A program made the position numbers and the translations under genes. From Tilletiopsis washingtonensis (lineage: Eukaryota > Basidiomycota > Exobasidiomycetes > Entylomatales): DNA of 64,000 nt. The DNA lies in the NCBI RefSeq assembly GCF_003144115.1, contig NW_020312002.1, forward strand, positions 701,907-765,906. Reading direction: 5' to 3'. Shown piece by piece: positions 23,903 to 39,235 of this stretch (the stretch's first letter is position 1; each line of letters begins with the position of its first letter). The notes below the pieces were generated by a model. It was not told where the DNA came from. It was given only the letters and a program-made list of their open reading frames with translations, and searched no databases.

Positions 23903-24468
23903 GGCGCGGGCCTGCGTGCGGCGTGAGAAGGAGCGGCGATGGGGGTGGAGTGGAGGGCAGAGACAGGAGCTGATGCGGCGGCGGAGCGTGCGCAGCGCAG
24001 AGGCAGAGGCAGGCCAACCTAACGGCGCACCGCTGCTGCGCCGCCGCTGCGCCCGCGCCGCACAGGCAGGCACGCCGTCAGCGTCGCGATTCTGGCGCAG
24101 GCGGAGGCAATCTCGCGCGCGCTGCTCCCACGGGGGCATGCAGAGGAGGCAAGCGCGAGTCGCCGCTTGCCTCGCTCTGCTCTTGCCTTCGCGCTCCGTC
24201 TGTTGGTCTCGTCAGCTCCTCCGTCTCCGCGTCTCCGGTCTCCTCCCTCGCAGCACCTGCGACGAGCCAAGTCGCCGTAGCTCACCACTGCATTCGCTCC
24301 GACCGCCTCGCCTCACGCTCGTTACGCTATTTCGCCGCCGGCCCGCGCCACCCTCTGCGCCGTCCGACGCAGCACCCCCCGCGCCCTCTCCGCTTCGCAC
24401 CCTCTCTCGTCCCCGTGCTGCCTCTCCCATAGCACCGCGCCGGCAGAGCGCAGGCGTGCGTCCCGCAC
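23903..24468. other. Bidirectional promoter region, no gene seen
   Basis: This 566 bp lies between divergent starts of the fasciclin gene and the PAK-like kinase gene. It is GC-rich, with CT-rich leader sequence on the side of the kinase. No coding feature is supported. Confidence 0.55.
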
Positions 24469-27400
24469 ATGCTCTCCGAGCACGCCTCGCGCGCGGCGGG
24501 CAGCGGCGCCGCGCCGCGCAGTCCGCTGCCCGGCCACTCGCCCGCCTCGCTCTGGGCGCCCGCGTCGCCGGCAGCCGGCAGCAGCAGCGGCGGTGGACAA
24601 CTGCGCTCTGCCTCCTTTCTCTCCGCCACCAGCAGCAGCGCCGGCAGCAGTAGCGGTGCGCTGCGCTCGCCGCTCATGCACGCCGCCGCCTCCTCCTCGT
24701 CGCACGGGCACGCGGCGCCGTACGCCGGCTACGACGAGGAGCTGGAGGACTACTACGCCTCGTACGACTCGGCGCGCAGTCCGTATGCCTCCAGCAGCGG
24801 GCAGCGCAGTCCGGGTCCGCAGTGGGCCAGCGCCGCTCGTGCCAGTCCGGCGCTTAGCAGCGCTGCCGCAGCACGCAGCCGCGAGCGCGAGCTGCCGCCG
24901 CTGCCGCCGCCCGGCTCGGATGACGGGGATGACGACGCTGCGTCGTTTCGCACTGCGTCCGTACAAGGTGGCTCTTCATCCGCCGAGTCGAGCCGGCGCG
25001 CACACGGCACTGCCAGCGCCAGCATAGGCATGAGCAGCAGCGGCTCCTATGCCTCGCTGCGGCCCAGCACCGCGAGCAGCCAGCGCAGCCAGCACAACGG
25101 CAGCGGCGGCACTTCGCACGACGGCTTCTATGCCTCGACCGAGGCGGCGGCATCGCAGACGACACTGCAGGCGCGCGCCCGCTCTGGCTCGCGCTCGGCG
25201 CTCAAGGGCGCCTCGAGCGTCGGCGCCGGCCTGCGCAAGCTGGCGGGCAAGGCCACAGCGCTGCGTGGGCCCGGGCGGGCAGCCTCGCCGCCGCTGTCAT
25301 CGACTGACGGCGCCTCGCCTACGTCGGCCAGCTCGCGGCAGGCCAAGACGGAGCGCGGCGCAGGCGCAAGTCTGCGGAGGCTGAACGCCGCCGCGAGCAG
25401 GTCAGCGTCCGATCTTTCTGCGTCGTGGGCGCGCGCTCGAGATCGAGAGGCACCACCGCCCATGCCCAAGGCCTCCTGGGCCGCCAGTGCTGCCTCTGCC
25501 GTGCGCTCGCCGCGGCTGCACAGCTCGCCGCGACAAGGCAGCATGCCGCACTACGCCGATGATCCAGCGATCGGCCTGCCCACGCAGGTCAAGCACAACG
25601 TGCACGTTGATGTCGGGCCGCAGGGCTATACTGGCCTGCCGGCCAGCTGGGCCGCCATGCTAGAGCAGGGCCACATGAGTGCCGACGAGGCACGCGCCGA
25701 TCCAGCAGAGGCAGATCGGCTGGCAAGCGATCTGGCGCGCAAGCGAGAGGAGCAGCGCGAGGCTCAGGCGGCGCGCGAGCGGCGGCTGGAGCAGCAGGCG
25801 GAGCTGGAGCGCCAGACGCTGCCGGACATCTCGCATGAGTCCGATGACTGGAGCGCAGACCTGCTTGGCGCTGCGCTTGCAAAGACGGTGAGCCCCAAGA
25901 AGGACGTCGCTGCTGCAGCTGCGGCCAAGCGTCGCTCGCGCTCCTTCAGCGGCAGCCATGATCTGTTTGCGCGGTCTGGCTCGCCCTCTTCGCCCACGAC
26001 TCGTGGCTTGGGCCTGCGCGGCGAGTCGCCTGAAGACTCATTCATGGCGGACGAGCCGGCGCTCATCTCCACAGCGTCCAAAGTCTCGACGGACAAGCCG
26101 CGCGCGCTACGTGCCTCGCAGCTCATCGCCGGCTCACGACGGCCCAGCGCGAGTGCCGGCAAGCCAAGCACGTCAGATGGCCTGCCTTCTGCTCGGCCCA
26201 GCGACGCGCGCATCCGCAGTGGCTCCACCGCTACGCCGCGCGATAGTCGCGCATCCGACAGCTGGTCTACTTCAACTGCCGCTGCCGCTGGCATTGATCG
26301 TGGACGCTCGCCTGCCGCCAGCTTGCTTTCGACGCGCGGCAGCACCGAGTCTCACTCCATCCCTACGCCGCTCGCCTCGCGCGCGGGACCGCTCATTGGC
26401 GCGCGCAGCGTGGCGCCAAGCGTCTCGCCGGCCCTGTTGCTGGCGACGACCGGAGATGGCTCGTCGAGGCCGTACGTCGCCAACAGCTCGCCGCTCGTGG
26501 CTGCCGTGCAGGGCGAGCGACGACCGAGTGTGGGCGCACTGACGGCGCCGGCGCCGTACAACCCTGCCGCGTCGCCTCTGCTGGCGCCGCTGCAGAAGGC
26601 GGGCCTGGCAAGTGCGCCGTTCGGGATGCACTATGGCGCTGCTGGCTCGACAAATGGCTTGCGCAGCGCGGCTGGTAGTGCGACGCCACCGCCACCGAGC
26701 GCTCCTGCTGTCGAGAAGCCGCCGACGCTGCGAGAGCAGTTGCGCAAACCGGCCTCTCACTCTTCCGACACGGGTCACACTGCGACTGCAGCAGCTGCCG
26801 CCTACAGCGCCGCGCCTCCGCGACCTCGCACAGGCAGTCTTTCAGCCGAGGCTGGCGCTTCGGAAACATCCGCATCGGGTGAGGCAGCGAACCCCGGCCT
26901 TGGTCTGCGAGAGCGGCGCAATGCCCCGCTGCGCATCTATCATCCGAGCGCCTCGCGCTCGACGCCCGTTGACCCCGAGAAGGACTCGCTCTCGCCGTAC
27001 TCGATCGGCTTCAAGCGCGCCGAGGCGCGTGCTCTGCAGGCCGAGAAGGAGCTCGGCAGCAGTGGCAGCGGCGGGCACTCGAACGGCAAGACGACGCCGA
27101 GCGAGTCGCGCGCCTCGTCTCGCAACGGCGATGGCTCGTCGACCTCGCACGCTGGCGACGCGCTGCTCTCCACGACGCTCAGTGCTGGGCTGCGCATGCG
27201 GCCTCGCGCCGGCTCCAAGAGCTCGCACGGCTCCGTCAGCTCAGAGCAGACCGGCGGCGTGCCTGCCTCTTCCGCAGGGCATCTCGACGACTCCACAGCG
27301 CGCACCAGCGCCGGCTCAATGACGTCTTTCTCGAGCTCACGCGAGGGTCCGCCACTGCCGCCGAAGGCTGCGCGTGTGCCACCAGGCGCGCCGACGCCCG

Positions 27401-29689
27401 ACTTCATCCTGCCAAGCGCCAACGGCTTCTACACAGCGCCGTCGCCATCGTCTCTTGGATCGTACTCGCCAGTCCAGCCGCTCAGCTCTGCCTCGCGCGA
27501 GCGCTTCCAGCCCTCGCCGGAGCTGCGCTCGCACTCGCCGCGCGTTGCAGATGCCAGCCCGAGCGCACCCAGGTGGCCGCCGCCCAGCTCGCCGCTCAGC
27601 GAGTTTGAGTCGACAGACAGCGAGCGCGAGCAGCCTCGTGGCAGCAGCTCGCTGCGCGCGCCTGCGCCCAAGCTCTCGCTGTCCCTGTGGCCAGGGCAGA
27701 GCGACGACGCCAGCATTGAGCCGGGCTACGGCAGCCCTAGCTTCCTGGACGAGTGGCTGTCCGATGAGCGCGGTGGTGGCTCGGGCTCGGCAGGCGTCTC
27801 GCCCAGTGAGCCCAGTCCGCGCTTGCTGACGCCGCCGCCCAATGAGGGCCGCGTCCGCTCTCTGCCGCCGCCTCCTGCGGTCAAGGACGGGACTGGGCAG
27901 CTCTCGAGCAGCTTCGACAGTGATGGAAGTGAAGACGAGGACGAGCGCAACTCGAGCAACGGCCGACCTGCGTCCATCTCAAGTATGCCAGAGACGGACG
28001 CCGGCTACGACGGCATGCGTGCAGGCTCAGCCTCGCCCTGGGGCCCACCGAGTGCCGATCGCGGAGCGCTCGAGGCCGCCGCCGCCGCGCGGCCCGGCAG
28101 CCGCACCTCGTCGCGCAGCTCTCGCAGTGGCCGACACGGCTCTCGCCGTGCACGACGCTCGGAGGACGTGCGTCGCTTTCCAGTGTCGATGCACTATGCC
28201 TCGGGCGTCAGTGGCTTTGAAGAGGGCCTGTCGCTCGACGCAGAGAGCAGTGCCAGCTTTGCGCGCCTGATGCGCGACCGGCAGAGCGTGGATCTGGACG
28301 AGGTGATGCTGCCTACCATCGTCACTGCTTCGGCCAGCGATGTGCCGCCCGTGCCTCGTCTGCCTCCGGGTGCCAAGACAGCAAGCACTCTGCTGGACAC
28401 AAGCGCGGCAGCCAAGCCACAGGACCGGCGCAAGGACTCGGCGCCTGTGTCGCCCATTGCCGACCTGTATTCGTCGCTGCCGCCAGTCGTGCGGCATCTC
28501 GGTGAGTCGTGCCCCGTCACTCCCCTGGATCGCTGGCTGACACCGCCCTGCAGGACCTTTCCTGCGCGGCGAGCCGCCGACGAAGGTCTTTGGCGAGCTG
28601 ACGATGATCGGCGAGGGCGACTCGGGCGACGTCTTCTCCGCGGTGCCAGTGCGTGGCGGCGCGGCGCTCGCCGTCAAGGTCGTGTGCCTGCACAGCGACG
28701 AGGAGCAGGCGAGCCGGCTCAAGTCGCTCGACCAGGAGCTGGCGCTGTGGAAGCAGAGTGCCCATGCGCACCTGCTGGCGCTGCACGACGTCTACTTCAC
28801 CGCCGAGGGCCCGCACCCAGGCGTGTGGATCGTGCAGGAGCTCATGGCCATGTCGCTCGCCGACGTGATCGCGCTGCGCGCGCAGCGCGTCGAGCCGAGC
28901 GAGCCCATGATGAGCCGCATCGTGCTCGATGTCGTCGAGGCACTCGAGTTCCTGCACGGCCGCAACGTGCTGCACCGCGACGTACGCTCCGACAACATCC
29001 TCTTCGACCACGACGGCCACGCCAAGCTGGCCGACTTTACGCATGCTGCTCAGCTGGCGCCGCGTCCGCGCGAGGGCAGCCGCCGCACCAGCGTCGTGGG
29101 CACGGCGTACTGGATGGCGCCAGAGGTGGTCAAGGCCAGGCCGTACGATGCGCGCGTCGACGTGTGGTCGCTCGGCGTGGTCATCTACGAGATGGTCGAG
29201 GGCGACCCGCCGCGCGTCGACTTTCCGGCCCTGCGCGTGAGTTGGCCGCAGTGACCCATGCGCGAGCATCAGCTGACGTCTCCTTCCATAGGCCATCACG
29301 CTCACGGCCAAGCTCGGCCTGCCGCCGCTGTCGCAGCCAGACCGCTCGTCGCCAGCGCTGCGCCAGTTCCTGGCGTGGTGCACGGAGATGGATCCCGAGT
29401 CGCGCCCCACGGCCGACATGCTGACCTCGGTGCGTGCATCGTCCCTCGCCCCTCGTGCTTGCCTGCTCACGCACCCTCCCTGCAGAGCGACTTCCTCTCG
29501 CAGCCATGCGCACGCAGCGACGTAGTACGTCTGCTCGCCGACGCACGGCAAGCGGAGGCTACGGCTGCCGCGGACGATGCTCACGGCGCGGAGGAAGACG
29601 AAGCGCTGGAGCGCGTCGAGGACACCGGCGACGCCGAGCACCGCGGCACGCGCGACTCGTGGACGAGCCAGAGTACGGTGCAGGGCTGA
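24469..29689 (+). CDS. PAK/STE20-like protein kinase with CRIB domain, altered catalytic motifs (4 exons)
   Basis: Exons 24469-28501, 28554-29236, 29292-29429 and 29486-29689 give 1685 residues. The first 1340 residues are mostly Ser-rich and disordered, but residues 368-400 form a CRIB (Cdc42/Rac-binding) motif, IGLPTQVKHNVHVDV then GYTGLPASWAAML. It is followed by a charged helical stretch (ARKREEQREAQAARERRLE). The kinase domain (about 1355-1640) has a glycine loop GEGDSGDV (1364-1371), the lysine in LAVKVV (K1386), HRDVRSDN (1485-1492), DFT (1505-1507) and the PAK-like VGTAYWMAPEVV. The usual catalytic-loop Lys is Arg (R1489) and the Gly of DFG is Thr. The GTGAGT donor at 28502 and the acceptor before 28554 explain the apparent frame change there. 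A Cdc42 effector is likely; activity is uncertain. Confidence 0.85.
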
Positions 29690-30028
29690 GTCCCTGTCGC
29701 ACCGTTACCGAGACGGGACGTAGAGTCATTTGCTTCTGCTGTACCTCTTGCAACACATCTGCCCTGCAACCCTCTCCCTGCTGCTGCGTGACTGTCGTGG
29801 GAACGAGGCGGCAGCGCTGGCAGAGCGCGCAGTTCAGCCGCGGCGCAGTGACGTCGGCCGAATCGCCCGGGGCGCCGCTGCGCCTTCGCCCCCCGCCGCG
29901 AAGGAGGTCGGTCCAGGCTCGGCGACCGGCACTCGGGCACCGCCGCGGGAAGCGAGTCACGTTCGCAGCGCGCCTTCGCTGTGCCCCGCAGACCTTCCTT
30001 CCTTCTCACACCAACACCTGCCCCAACC
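29690..30028 (+). promoter_or_regulatory. Promoter region of DAHP synthase with bZIP-type sites
   Basis: The 339 bp between the kinase stop and the DAHP synthase start holds two minus-strand copies of RTGACTC, at 29723-29729 (ATGACTC) and 29954-29960 (GTGACTC), and one TGACGTC at 29849-29855. RTGACTC is the core of the site bound by Gcn4/Cpc1, the activator of amino-acid biosynthesis genes. The site at 29954 is about 70 bp from the start codon. Binding is inferred. Confidence 0.55.
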
Positions 30029-33918
<3,890 letters not shown>

Positions 33919-36404
33919 ATGTCCTCCGCGTCACACGACGCCGGCGAGCGCTCCTTCACCGCGCAGAGCATCCACTCGACGTACTCGGCGGCCGACAACG
34001 CCAGCATGGACGGCCTGCTGCCGCAGAGTCCCGACAGCAGCAGCGAGGGCCACTATGCCAACCCGAACAACCCGGGCTCCGGCGGCGCCGGCGTCGGGGT
34101 CGGCGTGGGCACGGGCTCGGCGCCGGGCGCGCGGATAAGCTCGCGGCCAAAGTATGCGGTGAGTGCGTCAGGAAGAGGAGAGGAGAGACAGCTGGAGCAT
34201 GCGGGATCTCACACGCATGCGGCCGCGCAGCAATCACCCACGTCGTTCGGCTCGCCGCGCTGGGCCAACTCGCCGCCGGCGTCGGTGCTCTCCAGCGCGC
34301 ACGCCTCGCCGCGCGGCAGCGACGACCCCGCGTGGGCCGCAGGGCGCTTCAGCTCTCTGCGCGGCTCGTCGAAGAGCGTCGACATGAGTGCCGGCGGCAT
34401 CAGTGGCGTGCGGCACCGCTCCACGCCGTCGTCCAACATGGCGCACTCGGCCTACACGCTGCCCACGACGCCTGCCGGCTGGGCGGACATCAAGAACGCG
34501 CCGGAGCCCGACGATGCGCTGCACGACCCGCGCATCGACTCGGGCAAGAGCCCGGCCATGTCGGTGCGCGGCATGCTCAACATCGGCACGCTCGTCGTGC
34601 TCGGCTGCGGCCTGCTCGGCCTCTTTGCCGGCTATCCTGTCGTCTCGTACGCACTCGGCCCGCACATCTCGACCAAGGGCGGCTTCAATTTGGGCGGCAC
34701 CAATGCCAGTGGCCAGGTGGCCGACATCAAGGGCATGCGCACGTCGCTCATCGACCCCGACACGCCGCAGGAGGCGCTGACGCGCATCGGCCTCGACGGC
34801 ACGACAGAGTTTGAGCTCGTCTTCTCAGACGAGTTCGAGACCGCTGGGCGCAGCTTCTACCCGGGCGATGACCCGTTCTGGGAAGCAGTCGATCTGCACT
34901 ACTGGGGCACGAACGTGAGCATTGCGGGAGGCCAGCCGAGACATGCTTTGTCTGACTTCCTTCGTCGCAGAACTACGAGTGGTACGACCCGGCCGCCGTG
35001 ACGACGAGCGACGGCGCGCTGCAGATCACGCTCAGCGAGACGCCGGAGCACAACCTCAACTTCCGCGGCGGCATGCTGCAGAGCTGGAACAAGATGTGCT
35101 TCACCGGCGGCTACCTGGCCGCCTCGGTGCGCATGCCCGGCCGCGCAGACGTCGGCGGCCTGTGGCCTGCGTTCTGGGCGATGGGCAATCTCGGGCGAGC
35201 AGGCTACGGCGCTTCGCTCGAGGGCAACTGGCCTTACACGTACGACAGTGAGTCAGCGACGGCGCGGCACGCAGGATGTGAGCACAGCTGACGATGCTGC
35301 ACAGCATGTGACGTGGGCACGCTGCAGAACCAGACCTACACCAACTCGACGCCCGTCGCGGCGCTGACGGGCGGCGACACTGTCTTCAACCGCAAGCACG
35401 GCACCAACGCACTCTCCTTCCTCACGGGGCAGCGTCTCTCGGCGTGCACATGTCCCGACGACGACCATCCCGGCCCGAAGCTGCCCGACGGCACGTGGCA
35501 GGGACGCTCGGCGCCCGAGATTGACGTCTTCGAGAGCCAGGTGGAGAACGGCAAGATGACGGTGTCGCAGTCGGCGCAGGCTGCGCCCTTCAACCTGCTC
35601 TACACGCCGAGCAACGCCAGTGGGCCGGCCTTCTCCTTCTACCAGAAGAGCACGAAGCACAACGGCTACACGGGCGAGGTGACGCAGCAGGCGCTCAGTG
35701 CCGTCACGGCGACGCCGCAGGGCGCCATGCAGTACGGCGGCGACGGCTCCTTTGCCGAGTACGGCTTCGAGTATCAGGCCGGACACGGCGGCTACATCGA
35801 GTGGGTCTCGGGCGGCGAGAAGGCCTGGCGCCTCAACGCCGCTGCCCTGGAGGCGGACCCGCAGTCGGGCATCTCGGACCGGCCCGTGCCGCAGGAGCCC
35901 ATGTACATCATCCTCAACCTCGGCATGTCGAGCAACTTCGGCACCGTCGACTGGGAGGGCCTGGCGGATCTCTGGCCCGCCGTCATGTCCGTCGACTGGG
36001 GTGCGTGCCGCTCGTTGACGTCCGATGCGGCACCTGCTGACATTCCCTCGGCAGTGCGAGTGTACCAGCCCAAAGGCCAGATCAACGTCGGCTGCGACCC
36101 GCCGGACTTCCCGACGAGCGCGTACATTGAGCGCCACATGCCCGCCTACACGAACGCCAACCTGACGCTGTGGGGCAACACGCAGCCCGAGGGCGGCTAC
36201 GAGCAGGTGCGCTGCTGGCGTGCATGTGTGGCAGGAGTGACCAGTGCTGACCCGTTGCCCTCTTCTTCGCCTTAGGACTGGCCGCGCAACCGTCTCAACC
36301 CGGGCGGCTGCGACGCCGAGCCGTCGAAGAAGCCCGGCTCGCCCTCGACGCCCAAGCCGCGCGCGCCGGCGCTGAAGCAGCACCAGATTGCCATCGGCCA
36401 GTAG
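33919..36404 (+). CDS. KRE6: SKN1/KRE6-type beta-glucan synthesis-associated protein (6 exons)
   Basis: Type II membrane protein of the secretory pathway needed for beta-1,6-glucan in the wall. Exons 33919-34158, 34231-34914, 34971-35247, 35305-36000, 36055-36206 and 36276-36404 give 725 residues. A cytosolic Ser-rich N-terminus of about 195 residues precedes a transmembrane helix (LNIGTLVVLGCGLLGLFAG), then a luminal GH16-like SKN1 domain. The latter shows ELVFSDEFETAGRSFYPGDD, MLQSWNKMCFTGGYLAASV, GLWPAFWAMGN and the EIDVFE motif (E472 to E477) where GH16 enzymes carry nucleophile and acid/base. Intron 1 (34159-34230) is 72 nt with no in-frame stop, so retention would add 24 residues without a frameshift. 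Yeast has two paralogues, KRE6 and SKN1; one symbol is used here for the pair. Confidence 0.93.
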
Positions 36405-37044
36405 GCAGCACGCGCAGCGCTCAGGCCAGAGGAGAAGGAAGGGGAGAGAGAGAGGTGCATGTTCCGCTAATCGCCATCACTGAACACCCAGCATGGCGGC
36501 GTGAGGTGCATTGGGCAGAGGACGAGCAGAGGAGACCTTTTGGCTGCTGCCACTCTGACTGGGCCTTGGCTGGCCTCGTGCTACTCGCGAGCGCGGGCGG
36601 ACAGTGGAGCGCGTGGAGCGCGCGCCCATTTCCCATCGGGCACTTGCGAGAACTGCCGAGGCAGCTGCTGCCAGCCAGCACGGGACGAAGTGCAGCTTGC
36701 TCACCCGCGCACGCCAGAGGCATGGCAGCGCAGCAGAGAGAGAGACAGGGCAATCTCCAAGGTGCAGAGACGGCCGCTGCTTGATGCTGCCTGCCAACTG
36801 GGCTGGGGGGCGACGGCTTCGAAGCCATGGAAGGGATGCCAGAGCTGCGCCCGCGAGGAGAAGGCTCGGCGGGCGTCTGCGTGCTCAGCTGCAGCTCAAT
36901 GAAAAGCCCTGCGTGACTGCCTCCGATCTGGCCCCTTGCCGGCCTTCGGGATGCATAGCGCTTCACTTCTCGAGCAGTGCCACGACCTTGGTCTTAGCTG
37001 CGATTGCCATTGCGGGATGCGGATGCACGTTTGCGGTACCTCGC
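36405..37044. other. Convergent intergenic region, no gene seen
   Basis: The 640 bp between the 3' ends of the glucan gene and galactokinase contains no frame with recognisable similarity. It presumably supplies both 3' UTRs and polyadenylation signals. Confidence 0.6.
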
Positions 37045-38954
37045 TCAGTCCAGCAGCATCAGGCCCGCGCCCGACGCCGGGTCGCTGACGAGGAGGCTCT
37101 GTTCGAGCTCTTCCTCGCCGAGCTCGGGCCAGCGCTTCTTGTAGAAGTGCGTGCGGAGCGCCTCGAGCACCTTGTCCACGCGGTCCTCGCGCACCAGATG
37201 CACCGTGCTGCCTCCCCATCCGGCGCCCGTTGCGCGCGAGCCCTCGGCGCCCGCCTCGCGCGCCAGACGCACCACGTCGAGAATCTCGGCGCAGCCGTTC
37301 TCGTAGTCGAGCATCAGCGACGCCTGCGAGGCATTCATCAGCGCGCCCAGCTCCGCGTACACGCCCTCGTGTGCGCGCGCGGCCAGCGCGGCAAACTCGT
37401 GCACGCGATACGCCTCGGCAAAGACGTGGCGCGTGCGCGCTTGCAGGCGGAACTTGTCGGCGCGGACTGGTGTTGCGAGACGGAAGGGAGGTGAGTCAAA
37501 GTGCGGATCGGTGTGTGGGCATGTCCCCCCCCCCCCCCCCCCCCCCTTTTCGCCCCCCGGGGGGGGGGGGGGGGCTTCACAACTCACTCGGGAAGGCAGA
37601 GAGGAACTCCTGCTCAAACGCCTCGCCCTCAAAGCCCGTCAGCTGCTCCACCTCTGCGCGCGTCACGTCGTGGCTTGGCAGGAGTTGCTCTGCCAGCTGG
37701 CCGAGCTTCTTGATCTGCGCCGCCTCTTCGCCCAGCTCTTGCGCGGCCTCGTCCTCCTCCAGCGGGTGCTTCTCAAAGTACACGTGCATGAGCTTGCGCA
37801 GCGTCTTTGTGCTCGCGTCGCGCGGCAGGCCGAGCTGCTTGGCCAGCACGCGCGCGGCCATCCAGAGCTCGACGACGCGCAGGTTGTACTGCACGGGGCC
37901 CGAGACCTTCTTGTCCGAGACGACGAGCGTGTTGGCAATGAGCAGGGTGTGCTTGGGCGTCGAGTCGGGGAGGCGCAGCGCGCGGATGGCCAGCTTGGGG
38001 AAGAAGGAAATGTGCAGCGCGTGCGATGGCACGCCGAAGATGGACGCCGCTTGGTCCATGCCGCCCGAGGCGACGCCGACCAGGCGCTCTGGCTCTCTCT
38101 TTGTCAGCAGAGACCGGGGGCATGGGTTGGAGAGGGGGGGGGGGGGAATCACGCACCACTCTCAATGGCCACATCCGCCATCTCCTCGCGGCCGATGAGT
38201 GCGCGCGCGCCAAACGCCTCGAGCACCACCATGCTGCTGCACACCGTCATGGCCGCACTGCTGCTGAGCGACGACTCGGGCGGAATCGTGCCGTCGACGA
38301 GCACCTCGAGCTTTGTGGGCCGCGAGGCGGAGTCGAGCACCGAGGCGGGCAGGTGCGGGTGCAGGCCCTAGCGATGACACACGCCATGTGAGCCCACTTC
38401 TGCCATGCTATGCTGTCTGGCCAGATACTGCCAGGTCTGCCTCGCCCCCCCTCCGGCACGCGCGCAAGACAACTCACCCTGAGCGCGACCTTCCAATAGT
38501 TGGCCCAGCGTGCGGCGCCCTCATGCTGCAGCTCGACGCCCTGCAGGTCTGCCACGGCGCACTCGAAGCTGGCCGCCTCGAAGCGCGGCGCCGTGTTGCG
38601 CAGCTCGACGCGCAGCGTCGGCGGCGGCGCCTCGCCGTCGGGCGCACGCGTGACGCGCACCAGCATCAGAATGTCCATCTCCAGCGCGGCGGGCAGCACG
38701 GCGAAGCCCATGTGGTCGATGTGCTCGCCTGCAAGTGTGACAGTGTCAGCGCCACAGAGGTTGGTCTCTCCCCTGCAAGCCCACTACGCACCGATGATGT
38801 TGACGCGCCCCGGCGCGCGCGCGACAAAGTGCGGCGGCGCGCCATACTCGGCCTCGAAGCGCTGCGTGAGGGCGTGCCAGCGCTGCGCCTCGCGCGGCTG
38901 GCGCGCCGCAGAGTAGATGCTCGCCACGTCGAGGAGGGGCAGGTGGGACGTCAT
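37045..38954 (-). CDS. GAL1: Galactokinase (5 exons)
   Basis: GHMP-family kinase that phosphorylates galactose at C1, first step of the Leloir pathway. Exons 38792-38954, 38478-38728, 38157-38367, 37588-38088 and 37045-37466 give 515 residues, near the 528 of yeast Gal1. Motifs: FVARAPGRVNIIGEHIDH (galactokinase signature, about 43-60), the ATP loop PPESSLSSSAA (167-177), ERLVGVASGGMDQAASIFG, FPIRADKF and GAGWGGSTVHLV. The 3' splice site before 38088 is the least certain; AG two to eight bases upstream are possible, but only CCAG keeps the frame without extra residues. Two introns contain long G/C homopolymers. No GAL7 or GAL10 gene lies nearby. It is divergent from the CAP gene with 281 bp between starts. 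Confidence 0.93.
37525..37574. repeat. C22-T4-C6-G16 homopolymer tract
   Basis: Inside intron 4 of galactokinase the plus strand reads a run of 22 C, then TTTT, CG, six C and 16 G. The transcript therefore carries a run of 22 G and a self-complementary C/G stretch. Run lengths may be inexact because such tracts sequence poorly. Confidence 0.85.
38134..38146. repeat. G13 homopolymer in galactokinase intron 3
   Basis: A run of 13 G on the plus strand (C on the transcript) lies a few bases downstream of the GTGCGT donor at 38156 in intron 3 of galactokinase. Confidence 0.85.
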
Positions 38955-39235
38955 TTGCTTTGCTGGGTGTTGTGGGATGAAGGCAAGTGTCGCCAGACTT
39001 GCGCCGAGGAAACGACGGACGAGCGAGTGGAGGAGGCCAGATTGCCGAAGACGCCGGCGTGGGGCGCGCAGCGGGAAGGCACAGCCACGCCAAGCAGCTC
39101 GGCAAGCGCGCGCCGCTGCGCCGGAGTCGCGAGCGCGCACGGGCGTTGGTTGAGCTGGCACGGCCGCGTCAAGGCGCGCCTCGAGCCCCTGAGCCTGTTG
39201 TTCCCTCCTCCCATCCACCCCATCCAGCAACAAGC

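Noticed and set aside
24469-28501. Two separate genes: a Ser-rich protein and a kinase
   Set aside because: The CRIB motif in the Ser-rich part and the PAK-like kinase after the intron form the standard PAK layout, and no promoter-like gap lies between them.
28502-28553. Apparent frameshift between the Ser-rich part and the kinase domain
   Set aside because: A GTGAGT donor and a CTGCAG acceptor restore the frame exactly, and other genes here have introns of the same size.
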